DNA from: Bacteroidales bacterium UBA3289 | GTDB lineage: Bacteria; Bacteroidota; Bacteroidia; Bacteroidales; UBA932 | Assembly (NCBI GenBank): GCA_002361625.1 | Contig: DETL01000020.1 | Coordinates: 3,796 to 54,113, forward strand | Reading direction: 5' to 3' | DNA length: 50,318 bases | The notes under the pieces: generated by a model | Told to the model about the DNA's origin: nothing | Database searches by the model: none | The model's input: the letters and a program-made list of their open reading frames with translations, nothing else | Shown here: positions 6,831 through 15,838 of the stretch, in pieces | Numbering within the stretch: the first letter of the stretch is position 1 | Layout: each line of letters starts with the position of its first letter | Program-made: the position numbers and the translations under genes

Positions 6831-9701
6831 TTGTCACAAATAACGGCCCAACAAGCGAAGTTTCTTGCGAACTACCTGACACGGCGTTTACCGGCGAATG
6901 ACATCAATAAATTGACGGCATCGCTGCAGGACGCGCAGGTGGACTTGACCCCTCACCAGGTCGAGGCCGCTTCTTTCGCGTTCAAATCACCGCTCTCCAA
7001 GGGCGCCATCCTGGCCGACGAAGTAGGCCTTGGCAAAACCATCGAAGCCGGTATCATTCTCTCCCAGAACTGGGCAGAACATAAGCGCCGCCTCCTGATC
7101 ATCTGCCCGGCCAACCTCCGGAAGCAGTGGTCCAGCGAACTGCTGGAGAAATTCTTCCTCCCGTCCGTCATCCTGGAGACCAAGAGTTTCAACGCAGCCA
7201 TCGAAGCCGGCAACCTCAACCCCTTTGACACTGACAAAATCGTCATCTGCTCCTACCAGTTCGCCAAAACCAAAGCGCCTTACGTCCGCCACACCCAGTG
7301 GGACCTCACCATCATCGACGAAGCTCACAGGCTGCGCAACGTCTATAAGCCCACCAACAAAACCGCCAACGCCATCAAACAGGCCCTCTCGGACCGCAAG
7401 AAAATCCTCCTCACAGCGACGCCGCTCCAGAACTCCATCCTGGAACTCTACGGTCTGGTATCCATCATCGATGACTATGTATTTGGCGACCTCAAGAGTT
7501 TCAAGACCCAGTTCAGCCACAATCTGGAAGAGGAAGATTACGCCAACCTGCGCAGCCGCTTGCAGCCCATCTGCAAACGCATCCTCCGCCGCCAGGTACT
7601 GGAATACGTGAAATACACCAAGCGTATCGCCATCCTGGAAGAATTCTTCCCCACGGAAAATGAGCAGAAACTTTACGACCTTGTGTCCGACTACCTGGCC
7701 CGGCCCAAGCTCTACGCCCTTCCCAACAGCCAGCGCCAACTGATGACCCTCATCCTCCGGAAGCTGCTGGCCTCTTCCACCTACGCCATCTATGGTACCT
7801 TCTGCAGCCTGATATCCCGTCTGGAAAAACTCATTCAGGACCAGGGCTCCTTTGCGCTGGAGGAAATCGGCGAGGACTATGAGGCCGACGAAGAATGGCT
7901 GGACGATGAAGAAGTGGAGACCGAAGACGATGCCCAGGAACTCCACCCGGCCGACATCGACGGCATCAAGAAAGAGATAGCAGATCTTGTCGTCTTCCGG
8001 GACCTAGCCGCTAAAATCAAGAAGAATAGCAAAGCTGAACACCTGTTCGTCGCCTTGGAAAAAGGATTCGACCAGCTGCAGCAGCTGGGAGCCCCCAAAA
8101 AGGCTCTCATCTTTACCGAATCCCGCCGCACACAGGAATTCCTGTACGAGCTCCTGGAGAAACGTGGCTATAAAGGTCAGTTGGTCCGCTTCAACGGCAC
8201 CAACACCGACAAACAATCCACGGCCATCTACAACAAATGGCTCAAGAAATACAAAGGCACGCCCAAAGTCACCGGCTCCCTTACGGCTGACCGTAGAGCC
8301 GCCATCGTGGACTACTTTCGGGATGAGGCCACCATTATGATTGCAACGGAAGCAGCGGCCGAGGGCATCAACCTCCAGTTCTGCTCTCTCATCGTCAACT
8401 ACGACATGCCCTGGAATCCCCAGCGCATCGAGCAGCGCATTGGCCGCTGCCACCGCTACGGTCAAAAGTTCGATGTCGTTGTCATCAACTTCCTCAACAA
8501 AGCCAATGCCGCCGACATCCGCGTCTATGAACTCCTGGACCAGAAATTCCAGCTCTTCAGCGGAGTCTTTGGTGCCAGCGACGAAGTCCTGGGCAGCATA
8601 GGCAACGGCGTGGACTTCGAGAAACGCATCTCCCAGATATACACCGAATGCCGCACACCGGAGGCCATAGAAGCCGCCTTCGATGCCCTTCAAGAGGAGC
8701 TCAAGAGCGAGATTTCCGAAAAGATGCTCAAGGCTCGCTCCACGCTGCTGGAAGACTTCGATGTATCTGTCCAGGAAAAGCTGAAGCTCAATCTTGCCCT
8801 CAGCCTCAATAATCTGGACACCTTAGAACGTCGGCTTTGGATGCTCACCGAGTTTGCTCTGGCCAAAGACGCCATCTTCGACGAAGAACACCACCAGTTC
8901 ATGCTGGAGAACGGTTCCCGCTACGACGGCATCTACCGCCTCACCTCCGAGCGAGAGTCCAAGAGTGAGCTGATTCTGCCTTACAAGGTCCAGCCCTTCC
9001 GCATCGGCCATCCACTTGCCCAGAAGATCCTCTCCACTTACAAAGACACACAGTTGCCGGTTCAGGAAGTGGAATTCTCCTATTCAGGGAACGAAGGCAA
9101 GACGGCCCTTCTGGAGAAGATTGTCGGCCAGTCCGGCTGGATGAAGGTGCAGCGTGTCTCCATTGACTCCTTCGAACAGGAGGACCACTTGCTCATTGCC
9201 TGTTATACCGACTCCGGGGAAGACGTTTTCCCGGAGATTGCCGAACGTATGCTGATGTTACCGGCAGAAGTCACCGGCTCCGTTGAGGCGGACCAGGCAG
9301 TAATTCAGAACACCTCAATGCGGATTGAGCGGATGAAGGCAGATGTCCTTTCCGAGAGCGCCAATCGGAACCAGACGTTCTTTGAGGACGAGATGGACAA
9401 ACTGGACACCTGGGCCAGCGATATGAAAGTGAGCCTGGAGCGGGAGATTACCGACCTCGATGCGGAAATCAAGCTCCGGAAGGCCGAGGCCAAGAAAATG
9501 CTCCAGCTCAAGGATAAGGTGGCTGCCCAGCGGGACATCAAAGATTTGGAGAAAAAGCGTGCAGAAAAGCGCCAGAATTTATATGAGGCCCAGGACGAAG
9601 TGGATGCCCGCAAGGAAGAGCTGCTGACCAAGGTTGAGAAAATGCTGGAACAGAAGGTGGAGGAGAAGGAATTGTTTACTATACGTTGGGATTTGAAATA
9701 A
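6831..9701 (+). CDS. SNF2/RapA-type DEAH helicase with long C-terminal coiled coil
   Basis: This 956-residue superfamily 2 motor has Walker A in DEVGLGKT (64-71), DEAH at 163-166, TATP near 190, and a C-terminal helicase half ending in QRIEQRIGRCHRYGQ near 535. An acidic insert at about 350-385 separates the two halves. Residues about 830-945 form a charged coiled coil. It resembles SNF2-like helicases of phage-defence operons such as DrmD of DISARM, and also RapA, but DISARM partners are absent. Translation probably starts at the TTG at 6831, since no in-frame ATG precedes the first motif. The methyltransferase gene follows after 9 bases, so the two are in one operon. Expected role: ATP-driven movement on DNA within a restriction-type complex (inference). 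Confidence 0.85.
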   Translation: MSQITAQQAKFLANYLTRRLPANDINKLTASLQDAQVDLTPHQVEAASFAFKSPLSKGAILADEVGLGKTIEAGIILSQNWAEHKRRLLIICPANLRKQWSSELLEKFFLPSVILETKSFNAAIEAGNLNPFDTDKIVICSYQFAKTKAPYVRHTQWDLTIIDEAHRLRNVYKPTNKTANAIKQALSDRKKILLTATPLQNSILELYGLVSIIDDYVFGDLKSFKTQFSHNLEEEDYANLRSRLQPICKRILRRQVLEYVKYTKRIAILEEFFPTENEQKLYDLVSDYLARPKLYALPNSQRQLMTLILRKLLASSTYAIYGTFCSLISRLEKLIQDQGSFALEEIGEDYEADEEWLDDEEVETEDDAQELHPADIDGIKKEIADLVVFRDLAAKIKKNSKAEHLFVALEKGFDQLQQLGAPKKALIFTESRRTQEFLYELLEKRGYKGQLVRFNGTNTDKQSTAIYNKWLKKYKGTPKVTGSLTADRRAAIVDYFRDEATIMIATEAAAEGINLQFCSLIVNYDMPWNPQRIEQRIGRCHRYGQKFDVVVINFLNKANAADIRVYELLDQKFQLFSGVFGASDEVLGSIGNGVDFEKRISQIYTECRTPEAIEAAFDALQEELKSEISEKMLKARSTLLEDFDVSVQEKLKLNLALSLNNLDTLERRLWMLTEFALAKDAIFDEEHHQFMLENGSRYDGIYRLTSERESKSELILPYKVQPFRIGHPLAQKILSTYKDTQLPVQEVEFSYSGNEGKTALLEKIVGQSGWMKVQRVSIDSFEQEDHLLIACYTDSGEDVFPEIAERMLMLPAEVTGSVEADQAVIQNTSMRIERMKADVLSESANRNQTFFEDEMDKLDTWASDMKVSLEREITDLDAEIKLRKAEAKKMLQLKDKVAAQRDIKDLEKKRAEKRQNLYEAQDEVDARKEELLTKVEKMLEQKVEEKELFTIRWDLK

Positions 9702-9710
9702 TAAAGAAAT

Positions 9711-11561
9711 ATGGGTAATAATACAAAGCTGGAACTGACTTGGATCGGGAAAGAAGCTAAAGGCTCAGGCATTGAACCGCGTATACTCATCGAGAATCCA
9801 GCATTGTCTCATGGAATTAACGAAGACATTGTTCTCGATAATGGTTGCTGTTGGCATGGCAACATGATTATACATGGTGACAATCTTCTTGCTCTTCGTG
9901 CACTGGAGAAAGAGTATAGTAGTACGGTCCAATGCATCTATATTGATCCCCCTTATAACACTGGCAACGCTTTTGAGCATTACGATGATGGAGTGGAACA
10001 CTCGATCTGGTTATCTCTTATGAGGGAGCGTCTTGTTTTGTTGCGCCGCCTCCTTGCCAATACGGGATCTATCTGGATTCAGATAGATGATGAAGAGCAG
10101 GCATATTTGAAAGTTCTCTGCGATGAGGTATTCGGACGTAGAAATTTCGTAAATATGATATCCGTCAATATGAAAAATATTGCCGGTGCTTCTGGTGGTG
10201 GAGAAGATAAGAGAATTAAAAAAAATTGCGAGTATATTCTAGTATACGCAAAGGATTATGATAACCTACGAACATTTGAACCCGCTTACAAATACTCTGA
10301 AATAAGTGAACTTGTAGAGCGTTATCGACAAGAAGGAGTTAGCTGGAAATACACATCAGTCCTATTAGATGAAGGAGAAAAAGAGTATCTGACATCAACA
10401 GTAGATGGTGAAGGTAATGAGATAAAGGTTTATGCAAGAAGAAATATGGTCGTCAAGTCCATAGGACAAGTTGCTAAAGAGAATCATATAACCGAGAAGG
10501 AGGTCTATTATCGCTATGGAAAACAAATATTTAGAACAACCATGCCTCAATCTTCCATCCGACCTCGAGTTATGGAACGAATGAAGCAACTCGGATTGTA
10601 CGAAAACAATATTTCTATAGAGTATGTCCCTAAGTCAGGAAAGAATAAAGGGCAAGTATATACACAGTTTTACAGCGGTGAAAAGTATAACCTTTTCGCT
10701 TGGCTTCGTGATGTGCTAGAAGAAAAGGATGGTAAACTCTATAAAAAGGACTTACAAGGAACTTATTGGGATTTTACTGCCGGAACAAAGAACTTAACAA
10801 AAGAAGGAAATGTCGAGTTTCCCAATGGGAAGAAACCAGAATCTTTAATTAGTCGTATTATACATATGACTACAGTCGAGGGCGAGATTGTTTTGGATAG
10901 TTTCCTTGGATCTGGGACAACGGCAGCTACCGCTCATAAAATGGGGCGTCGATACATTGGCGTAGAGATGGGAGAACAGGCTTTTTCTCTTTGTGCTCCT
11001 CGCTTGAAGTCGGTAATAGACGGCAAAGATAATGGCGGAGTAACCGCTGATTTTCATTGGCGTGGGGGAGGTGGTTTTAGATTCTTTAATTTAGCTCCCT
11101 CACTGTTGAAAAAGGATACTCATGGCAATCTTGTTGTGAATCAGGAATATAACCCTGATATGTTAGCGGCAGCAATGGCCAAGATGGAGGGCTTCACCTA
11201 TGAGCCTTCCACAGAAATCTTCTGGAAGCAGGGCTATAGCTCCGAGACTGACTTCATCTTCACCACAACCCAGTTTGTGACAGTGGAGTCTTTGGGCGCT
11301 ATCCTGGACACCATGGCAGATGGGGAATCCCTGCTGGTTTGCTGCAAGGCCTTCCAGCCGGAGTGCAAAAGCTTCTCCTCTAGAATCTCCGTGAAGAAGA
11401 TTCCCTCCGTCCTCCTTGGCCGCTGTGAATTCGACCACGACGACTACTCTTTGAACATCATCGAGCTTCCACAGACAGAAGAACTCGATGACTCCGAAGA
11501 ACTGGATAACTCGCCGGAAACTTTCTCTGATGACACGTCATCGGAGCCGTCATTGTTCTAG
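9711..11561 (+). CDS. Beta-class site-specific DNA methyltransferase (type III Mod-like)
   Basis: This 616-residue protein has motif IV DPPY at 79-82 ahead of motif I (SFLGSGTT near 398), the beta-class order, with a recognition region between. IHGDNLLALR near 54-63 is also typical of type III Mod proteins. It should methylate adenine-N6 (or cytosine-N4) at a site that cannot be read. Residues from about 490 onward form an extra C-terminal domain with an acidic tail (EELDDSEELDNSPE). The first three quarters are AT-rich, and from about 11160 the base composition becomes like that of the neighbours. The SIR2-like gene begins 4 bases after the stop, so translation is coupled. Confidence 0.88.
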   Translation: MGNNTKLELTWIGKEAKGSGIEPRILIENPALSHGINEDIVLDNGCCWHGNMIIHGDNLLALRALEKEYSSTVQCIYIDPPYNTGNAFEHYDDGVEHSIWLSLMRERLVLLRRLLANTGSIWIQIDDEEQAYLKVLCDEVFGRRNFVNMISVNMKNIAGASGGGEDKRIKKNCEYILVYAKDYDNLRTFEPAYKYSEISELVERYRQEGVSWKYTSVLLDEGEKEYLTSTVDGEGNEIKVYARRNMVVKSIGQVAKENHITEKEVYYRYGKQIFRTTMPQSSIRPRVMERMKQLGLYENNISIEYVPKSGKNKGQVYTQFYSGEKYNLFAWLRDVLEEKDGKLYKKDLQGTYWDFTAGTKNLTKEGNVEFPNGKKPESLISRIIHMTTVEGEIVLDSFLGSGTTAATAHKMGRRYIGVEMGEQAFSLCAPRLKSVIDGKDNGGVTADFHWRGGGGFRFFNLAPSLLKKDTHGNLVVNQEYNPDMLAAAMAKMEGFTYEPSTEIFWKQGYSSETDFIFTTTQFVTVESLGAILDTMADGESLLVCCKAFQPECKSFSSRISVKKIPSVLLGRCEFDHDDYSLNIIELPQTEELDDSEELDNSPETFSDDTSSEPSLF

Positions 11562-11565
11562 GAAT

Positions 11566-12651
11566 ATGGGAAACGTAGTCTATCTTTTCGGCGCGGGAGC
11601 CAGTTATGGCGTCAGAGACAAACAGGCGCCCCGGCTTGATTATAGTCTTGAATATCGAGACTATAAAGGGGTGCATCAAGAGATTAAAGGCTCAGCGCCC
11701 AATATCATTGAAGGTCTTCCTGTCGTGTCGGAATTGCCGGAGCGAATGGATTACGTGCGGTATTTGATCAAGAAGGAAATCAAGGACTTTGCCATTGATG
11801 CAAAACCGGAGGCGTCAATGTTTGAGGACCTGGAAGAAAACTTAGCCTGGTTGCAGGAGGCCTCTCGTGGCCATGCTACAGTAGATACATTTGCCAAAAA
11901 ACTCTGGATTACTCACAGAGACGAAGAATACAAGAGGCTCAAGCATACCCTCAGCGCTTATTTTATGCTGGAGCAGCTCTTCAACAAGACAGATAAACGG
12001 TATGACGCATTCTTCGCTTCTATACTTGGTGAGGAAGCAGTAGATCTTCCTTCCAATGTCTGTATTCTGTCCTGGAACTATGACTGCCAGTTTGAACTTG
12101 CTTATTCAGAGTATTATCGACACGCCGGCCTGAATGATTTGGAGAACCAACTCCATTTCTATCATAAAACGTTGGGGAACGTCAACTACCATGATGATCA
12201 GAAATTCAGCATAATCAAACTGAATGGTTCCGCTTTCATGTATGATTTAAGCACCAGAGATGCTGTTGACCCATTCTTGATACAGGACAGCATGAGAGAT
12301 ATAGCAAGAGTCGCATCAATATGTCAGGACAATAGCAGCAAAGGGTGTGCTCTTTCTTTTGCGTGGGAGCAATCAAATACGTGGTTCACAGATAGGATTC
12401 AAAAGAACATAGCCAATGCCGACACGCTGGTTGTAATCGGTTACTCCTTCCCATATTTCAACCGGTCTATGGATAAGTTCCTGTTCCAGTCAATGCCCGG
12501 ACTCAAGAAAATCTATCTCCAGGACATTGATCCGGACACAATCGAGCAATCTGTTACGAATCTTCTGACGGCGTCCCATACGACCGTCAACAAAACCAAG
12601 ACAGAGAAAAAATACCATACACAGCAATTCTACTTGCCTCCAGAATTATAG
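11566..12651 (+). CDS. SIR2-like (SIR2_2-type) protein in a restriction-type operon
   Basis: From the ATG at 11566 the product has 361 residues. It shows the Rossmann-like SIR2 series: GAGAS at 9-13, SWNYD with N171-Y172-D173, KLNGS at 218-222, and VVIGYSFP near 289-296 followed by an LQDIDP strand. SIR2-like proteins in phage defence often destroy NAD+. Here the usual His of the KLHGS motif is Asn (N220), so catalysis may be lost or changed and the domain may sense a nucleotide instead. The open frame extends to 11488 inside the methyltransferase gene, but 11566 fits the glycine loop and the 4-base spacing. The next gene starts after 1 base. Confidence 0.82.
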   Translation: MGNVVYLFGAGASYGVRDKQAPRLDYSLEYRDYKGVHQEIKGSAPNIIEGLPVVSELPERMDYVRYLIKKEIKDFAIDAKPEASMFEDLEENLAWLQEASRGHATVDTFAKKLWITHRDEEYKRLKHTLSAYFMLEQLFNKTDKRYDAFFASILGEEAVDLPSNVCILSWNYDCQFELAYSEYYRHAGLNDLENQLHFYHKTLGNVNYHDDQKFSIIKLNGSAFMYDLSTRDAVDPFLIQDSMRDIARVASICQDNSSKGCALSFAWEQSNTWFTDRIQKNIANADTLVVIGYSFPYFNRSMDKFLFQSMPGLKKIYLQDIDPDTIEQSVTNLLTASHTTVNKTKTEKKYHTQQFYLPPEL

Positions 12652-12652
12652 T

Positions 12653-15376
12653 ATGAACACAACTGCAAACTTCATAAAACAGCGCATGTCACTCCGGGAA
12701 CCTCTGGCCGAGGCGCTGGAGGTGGTGGCCAAAATCTCTGATGCCCTGGATCTGAAGAGACCTGGTGAGGGTGTTGACTACGAGATCTTCCTGGATGAGC
12801 AGCTGGCCAAAGCCAAGACCGTCTGCCCCAGTTGCAAGGACTTTGAGCGCGACTTCCCGTCTTTTGCATTCTCTATTGCGACCGGTATCGGTAAGACACG
12901 ACTGATGGGTGCTTGCATTGCTTATCTGTACCTCAAGAAAGGCATCAAACATTTCTTTGTGCTGGCTCCGAACCTGACGCTGTACGAGAAACTTAAGCGG
13001 GACTTTGGCGACCCTTCCTACGAGAAGTATGTCTTCAAGGGTATTTCTGAGTTTGTCAGCAAGCCACCCATCGTCATTGACGGCGACAACTATAACAACT
13101 TCCAGCTGCACGGAGGCAACTTGTGGGATGCAATTGAGATCAACGTCTTCAACATAGCCAAATTCAATACCGACAGTAAGGAAAGCAAGCGCGGCGCACC
13201 CCGTATGCGCCGGTTGTCGGAGTATCTTGGTCAGTCCTACTTCGACTACCTCTCCAGCCTTCCCGACCTGGTTATCCTGATGGATGAAGCGCACCGTTAC
13301 CATGCAGATGCTTCCAAAAAAGCCATTAATGAGCTCCGGCCCATCCTCGGTCTGGAGATGACCGCGACTCCGACGGATGAGAAGGGGAAATCGTTCAAAA
13401 ACATCGTCTATGAGTACAACTTGGCGCAGGCGTTGGCCGACGGCAAATATGTAAAGATTCCGACGGTGGCCAAACGCCGCAATTTCCAGAAAGGTGACCT
13501 GAGTGACAAAGAACTGGATATGCTCAAGCTGGAGGATGCCATCAGTATCCATCGCAACACCAAGAAGCACCTGGAACTGTACTCCAAGGAGCATAACTGC
13601 GAACTGGTCAAGCCTTTCATCCTGGTAGTGTGCCGTAACATCGCCCACGCGGAGGAGACCAAGAAACTCCTGGAAGAAGAAATGTTCAACGGAGAGTATA
13701 AAGGAAAGGTCCTTCAGATTGACTCCAGTACCAAGAAGGAGGAAGAGGTGGACCGCCTGTTTGTTTCCCTTGAGAAGCCGGACAATCAAATCGAGATTGT
13801 CATCCACGTCAACATGCTCAAAGAAGGCTGGGACGTCACCAACCTCTATACCATCGTACCTCTCCGTGCTGCAGATGCTCCAATTCTTGTGGAGCAGTCC
13901 ATCGGCCGTGGCCTTCGCCTGCCGTATGGCGGCAAGCGCACAGGCGTCAGAGACGTGGATACACTGACGGTCATAGCCCACGAAAACTTCGAGGCGGTCA
14001 TCAAGGCGGCCAAGGACCCGAAGTCCGTGCTCAGCAAGTTCACCTACATCGAGCTGGACGAAGAAGACATCAAGTCCGGCCCCAGCACTGTGGTTCAGGC
14101 GAAAACACTCTTCGATGCCAAGCAGGAAGAAATCAAGGAAGCCGCCAAGACCGAGGTCGAGAAAAAGAGTGCAGAAGTTGTCTGTGACGCCCGCAAAGCT
14201 GCCTGGGAAGTCATTTCCGATATGCCCCGCTACATGGGACAGGCACTGTCCACAGTTGGCCAGACGCTGATTAAGACGAAGGAAGACCTCAAAAAGCCTG
14301 AGCTGGTGAACATTATCACCTCCAGGACCATCTCCAAGATTGAGCAGGAAGCCCAGAAAGAAGCGCCTCTCTTCGCAGAGGAGTTTGCCAAGCCCCGCAT
14401 CGAGGAAGCCAAGAGTGTCATCAAGGTCCTCATTGAGGATTATGTCAAGAACATCATTGAGATTCCGCGAATGACCGTCCAGCGAGAAGCCTTCAAGGCA
14501 GAATATAAGTGGTTCGACCTGGACACCTCTCTCGGCTTCGGCCTTCCGGCGCTCAAAGAAGAGATTATCCGTATGGGCCTCGTTGACAACTCCGTCGATG
14601 TCCTCAGCGTCGAATCCGGCCGTCAGTACGATGACCCCGTCAATCAGATTGTATCTGAACTCATCAACTACGACGACGTAGATTACGACGATAACGTAGA
14701 TCTTCTCTACCACCTGGCCGAAGCAGCCTACAAAGCCATCGAGGCAAATGCCGATGACCCCGCGGACACGCCGAAGATTGTTTACAATTTCAAGAAAGGC
14801 ATCGCCAAGACCATCTACGACCAGATGAAGGCCCACTTTGTCATCGAATCCCTAGGCTACACCAAACCCAAGGTCCTGCCGTTCACCGGCATAGTTGACC
14901 AGCACCTCATCGAGGACAGCGCCTACGGTCGTGTCGATTTCCGGACTGACGTGCCCGCAAAATTTGTCAAGAAATACATCTTCACCGGCTACCTCAAGTC
15001 CTACTACCTGGAGAACAAATTCGACAGCTCAACCGAGCTGGATCTTTCCTTCGTTCTCGAAGTGGACCCCGTAGTAAAGAAATGGCTCCGTCCTGCTCCT
15101 ACTCAGTTCAGCATCTATTGGGGCAACGGTGCCCATCGCTATGAGCCGGATTTCGTCGTAGAAACCGACGATTGCATCTACCTGGTAGAGACCAAAGCAA
15201 AAAAGGATATGACAGACGATGATGTCAAGGCAAAAAAGGCCGCCGCTATGGAATACTGCAAAAACGCCACAGAGTTTACCACTGCCAACGGTGGCAAGCC
15301 CTGGAAATACGTCCTCCTTGCCCATGACATCGTTGACCGCACCTCTAGCTTCCAGTACCTGATGGCCTTAGCATAG
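12653..15376 (+). CDS. Type III restriction Res-like helicase with C-terminal PD-(D/E)XK nuclease
   Basis: This 907-residue protein has Walker A in TGIGKT (77-82), DEAH at 211-214, an MTATP motif, and VNMLKEGWDV followed by QSIGRGLRLPYG, all as in type III Res subunits. A long central region (about 470-760) is helical and charged. The C-terminus has D833 in EPDF and E846-T-K848, a PD-(D/E)XK nuclease core. It should cleave DNA with the Mod-like partner after ATP-driven movement. The gene starts 1 base after the SIR2-like gene and is the last of the operon. Confidence 0.9.
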   Translation: MNTTANFIKQRMSLREPLAEALEVVAKISDALDLKRPGEGVDYEIFLDEQLAKAKTVCPSCKDFERDFPSFAFSIATGIGKTRLMGACIAYLYLKKGIKHFFVLAPNLTLYEKLKRDFGDPSYEKYVFKGISEFVSKPPIVIDGDNYNNFQLHGGNLWDAIEINVFNIAKFNTDSKESKRGAPRMRRLSEYLGQSYFDYLSSLPDLVILMDEAHRYHADASKKAINELRPILGLEMTATPTDEKGKSFKNIVYEYNLAQALADGKYVKIPTVAKRRNFQKGDLSDKELDMLKLEDAISIHRNTKKHLELYSKEHNCELVKPFILVVCRNIAHAEETKKLLEEEMFNGEYKGKVLQIDSSTKKEEEVDRLFVSLEKPDNQIEIVIHVNMLKEGWDVTNLYTIVPLRAADAPILVEQSIGRGLRLPYGGKRTGVRDVDTLTVIAHENFEAVIKAAKDPKSVLSKFTYIELDEEDIKSGPSTVVQAKTLFDAKQEEIKEAAKTEVEKKSAEVVCDARKAAWEVISDMPRYMGQALSTVGQTLIKTKEDLKKPELVNIITSRTISKIEQEAQKEAPLFAEEFAKPRIEEAKSVIKVLIEDYVKNIIEIPRMTVQREAFKAEYKWFDLDTSLGFGLPALKEEIIRMGLVDNSVDVLSVESGRQYDDPVNQIVSELINYDDVDYDDNVDLLYHLAEAAYKAIEANADDPADTPKIVYNFKKGIAKTIYDQMKAHFVIESLGYTKPKVLPFTGIVDQHLIEDSAYGRVDFRTDVPAKFVKKYIFTGYLKSYYLENKFDSSTELDLSFVLEVDPVVKKWLRPAPTQFSIYWGNGAHRYEPDFVVETDDCIYLVETKAKKDMTDDDVKAKKAAAMEYCKNATEFTTANGGKPWKYVLLAHDIVDRTSSFQYLMALA

Positions 15377-15493
15377 GGCATTTGAAATAATACTAGAGAT
15401 TGTGGCCAAAGGTCAACTCACGGCAAGCAATACATGAATTGGCTCATAAGCTTATATACCTCTGTCAGACCCATGCAGCCCGGGAGAAGACCT

Positions 15494-15706
15494 TCAAGGC
15501 GGCATCTTGCGGTCGAACTTATAGAGGTTGTACTCGTCGTCCCAAGTGGCACCCGGAACGAATCGGTCCAAATAATTGCCGGACGCATCAAGGACACGAT
15601 AGGGGAGCATATAGGCACTTAATCTGTAGTAACCTACGGCAGCCGTGGTGGAAATATCGTACACAAAGTTCGTAAATAACTTCCATGTGGTCGTGCATAT
15701 CTGCAT
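15494..15706 (-). pseudogene. Short minus-strand frame, possible gene remnant
   Basis: A 70-residue frame from the ATG at 15706 reads MQICTTTWKLFTNF and ends DDEYNLYKFDRKMPP. Its amino-acid mix (GYYRLSAYMLPYRVLD, LDRFVPGATWD) looks like real protein rather than random frame. No family is recognised and no promoter is clear. It faces the end of the Res-like gene. It may be the C-terminal part of a lost gene. The rest of the 15377-15838 gap holds only the promoter of the next gene. Confidence 0.3.
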
Positions 15707-15769
15707 AACATTAATACCTCTGTGACGTCTTCGAGAATAATCCAAAATATCTCTTTATTGCTTTTACTC

Positions 15770-15831
15770 TTGCGAATTCAGTTCTTTTTGCTAACTTTGC
15801 AACAGTCGTAAAATTTACGGCCGTAAAATTT
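15770..15831 (+). promoter_or_regulatory. Promoter and direct repeats before the DUF234-type ATPase gene
   Basis: TAACTTTG (15792-15799) is a good -7 box, with a TTG about 20 bases upstream. Between it and the ATG at 15839 the decamer CGTAAAATTT occurs twice, at 15807-15816 and 15822-15831, at 15-base spacing. The first copy also forms CGTAAA-a-TTTACG. These are likely regulator sites in the leader. Confidence 0.5.
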
Positions 15832-15838
15832 TGACGAA

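Noticed and set aside
12689..14836. A 715-residue minus-strand frame
   Set aside because: It is antisense to the Res-like gene, which carries all helicase and nuclease motifs.
6831..15376. Naming the operon DISARM because of the SNF2 helicase and methyltransferase
   Set aside because: No drmA, drmB or drmC-like gene is present, and a Res-like helicase-nuclease and a SIR2-like protein are present instead.
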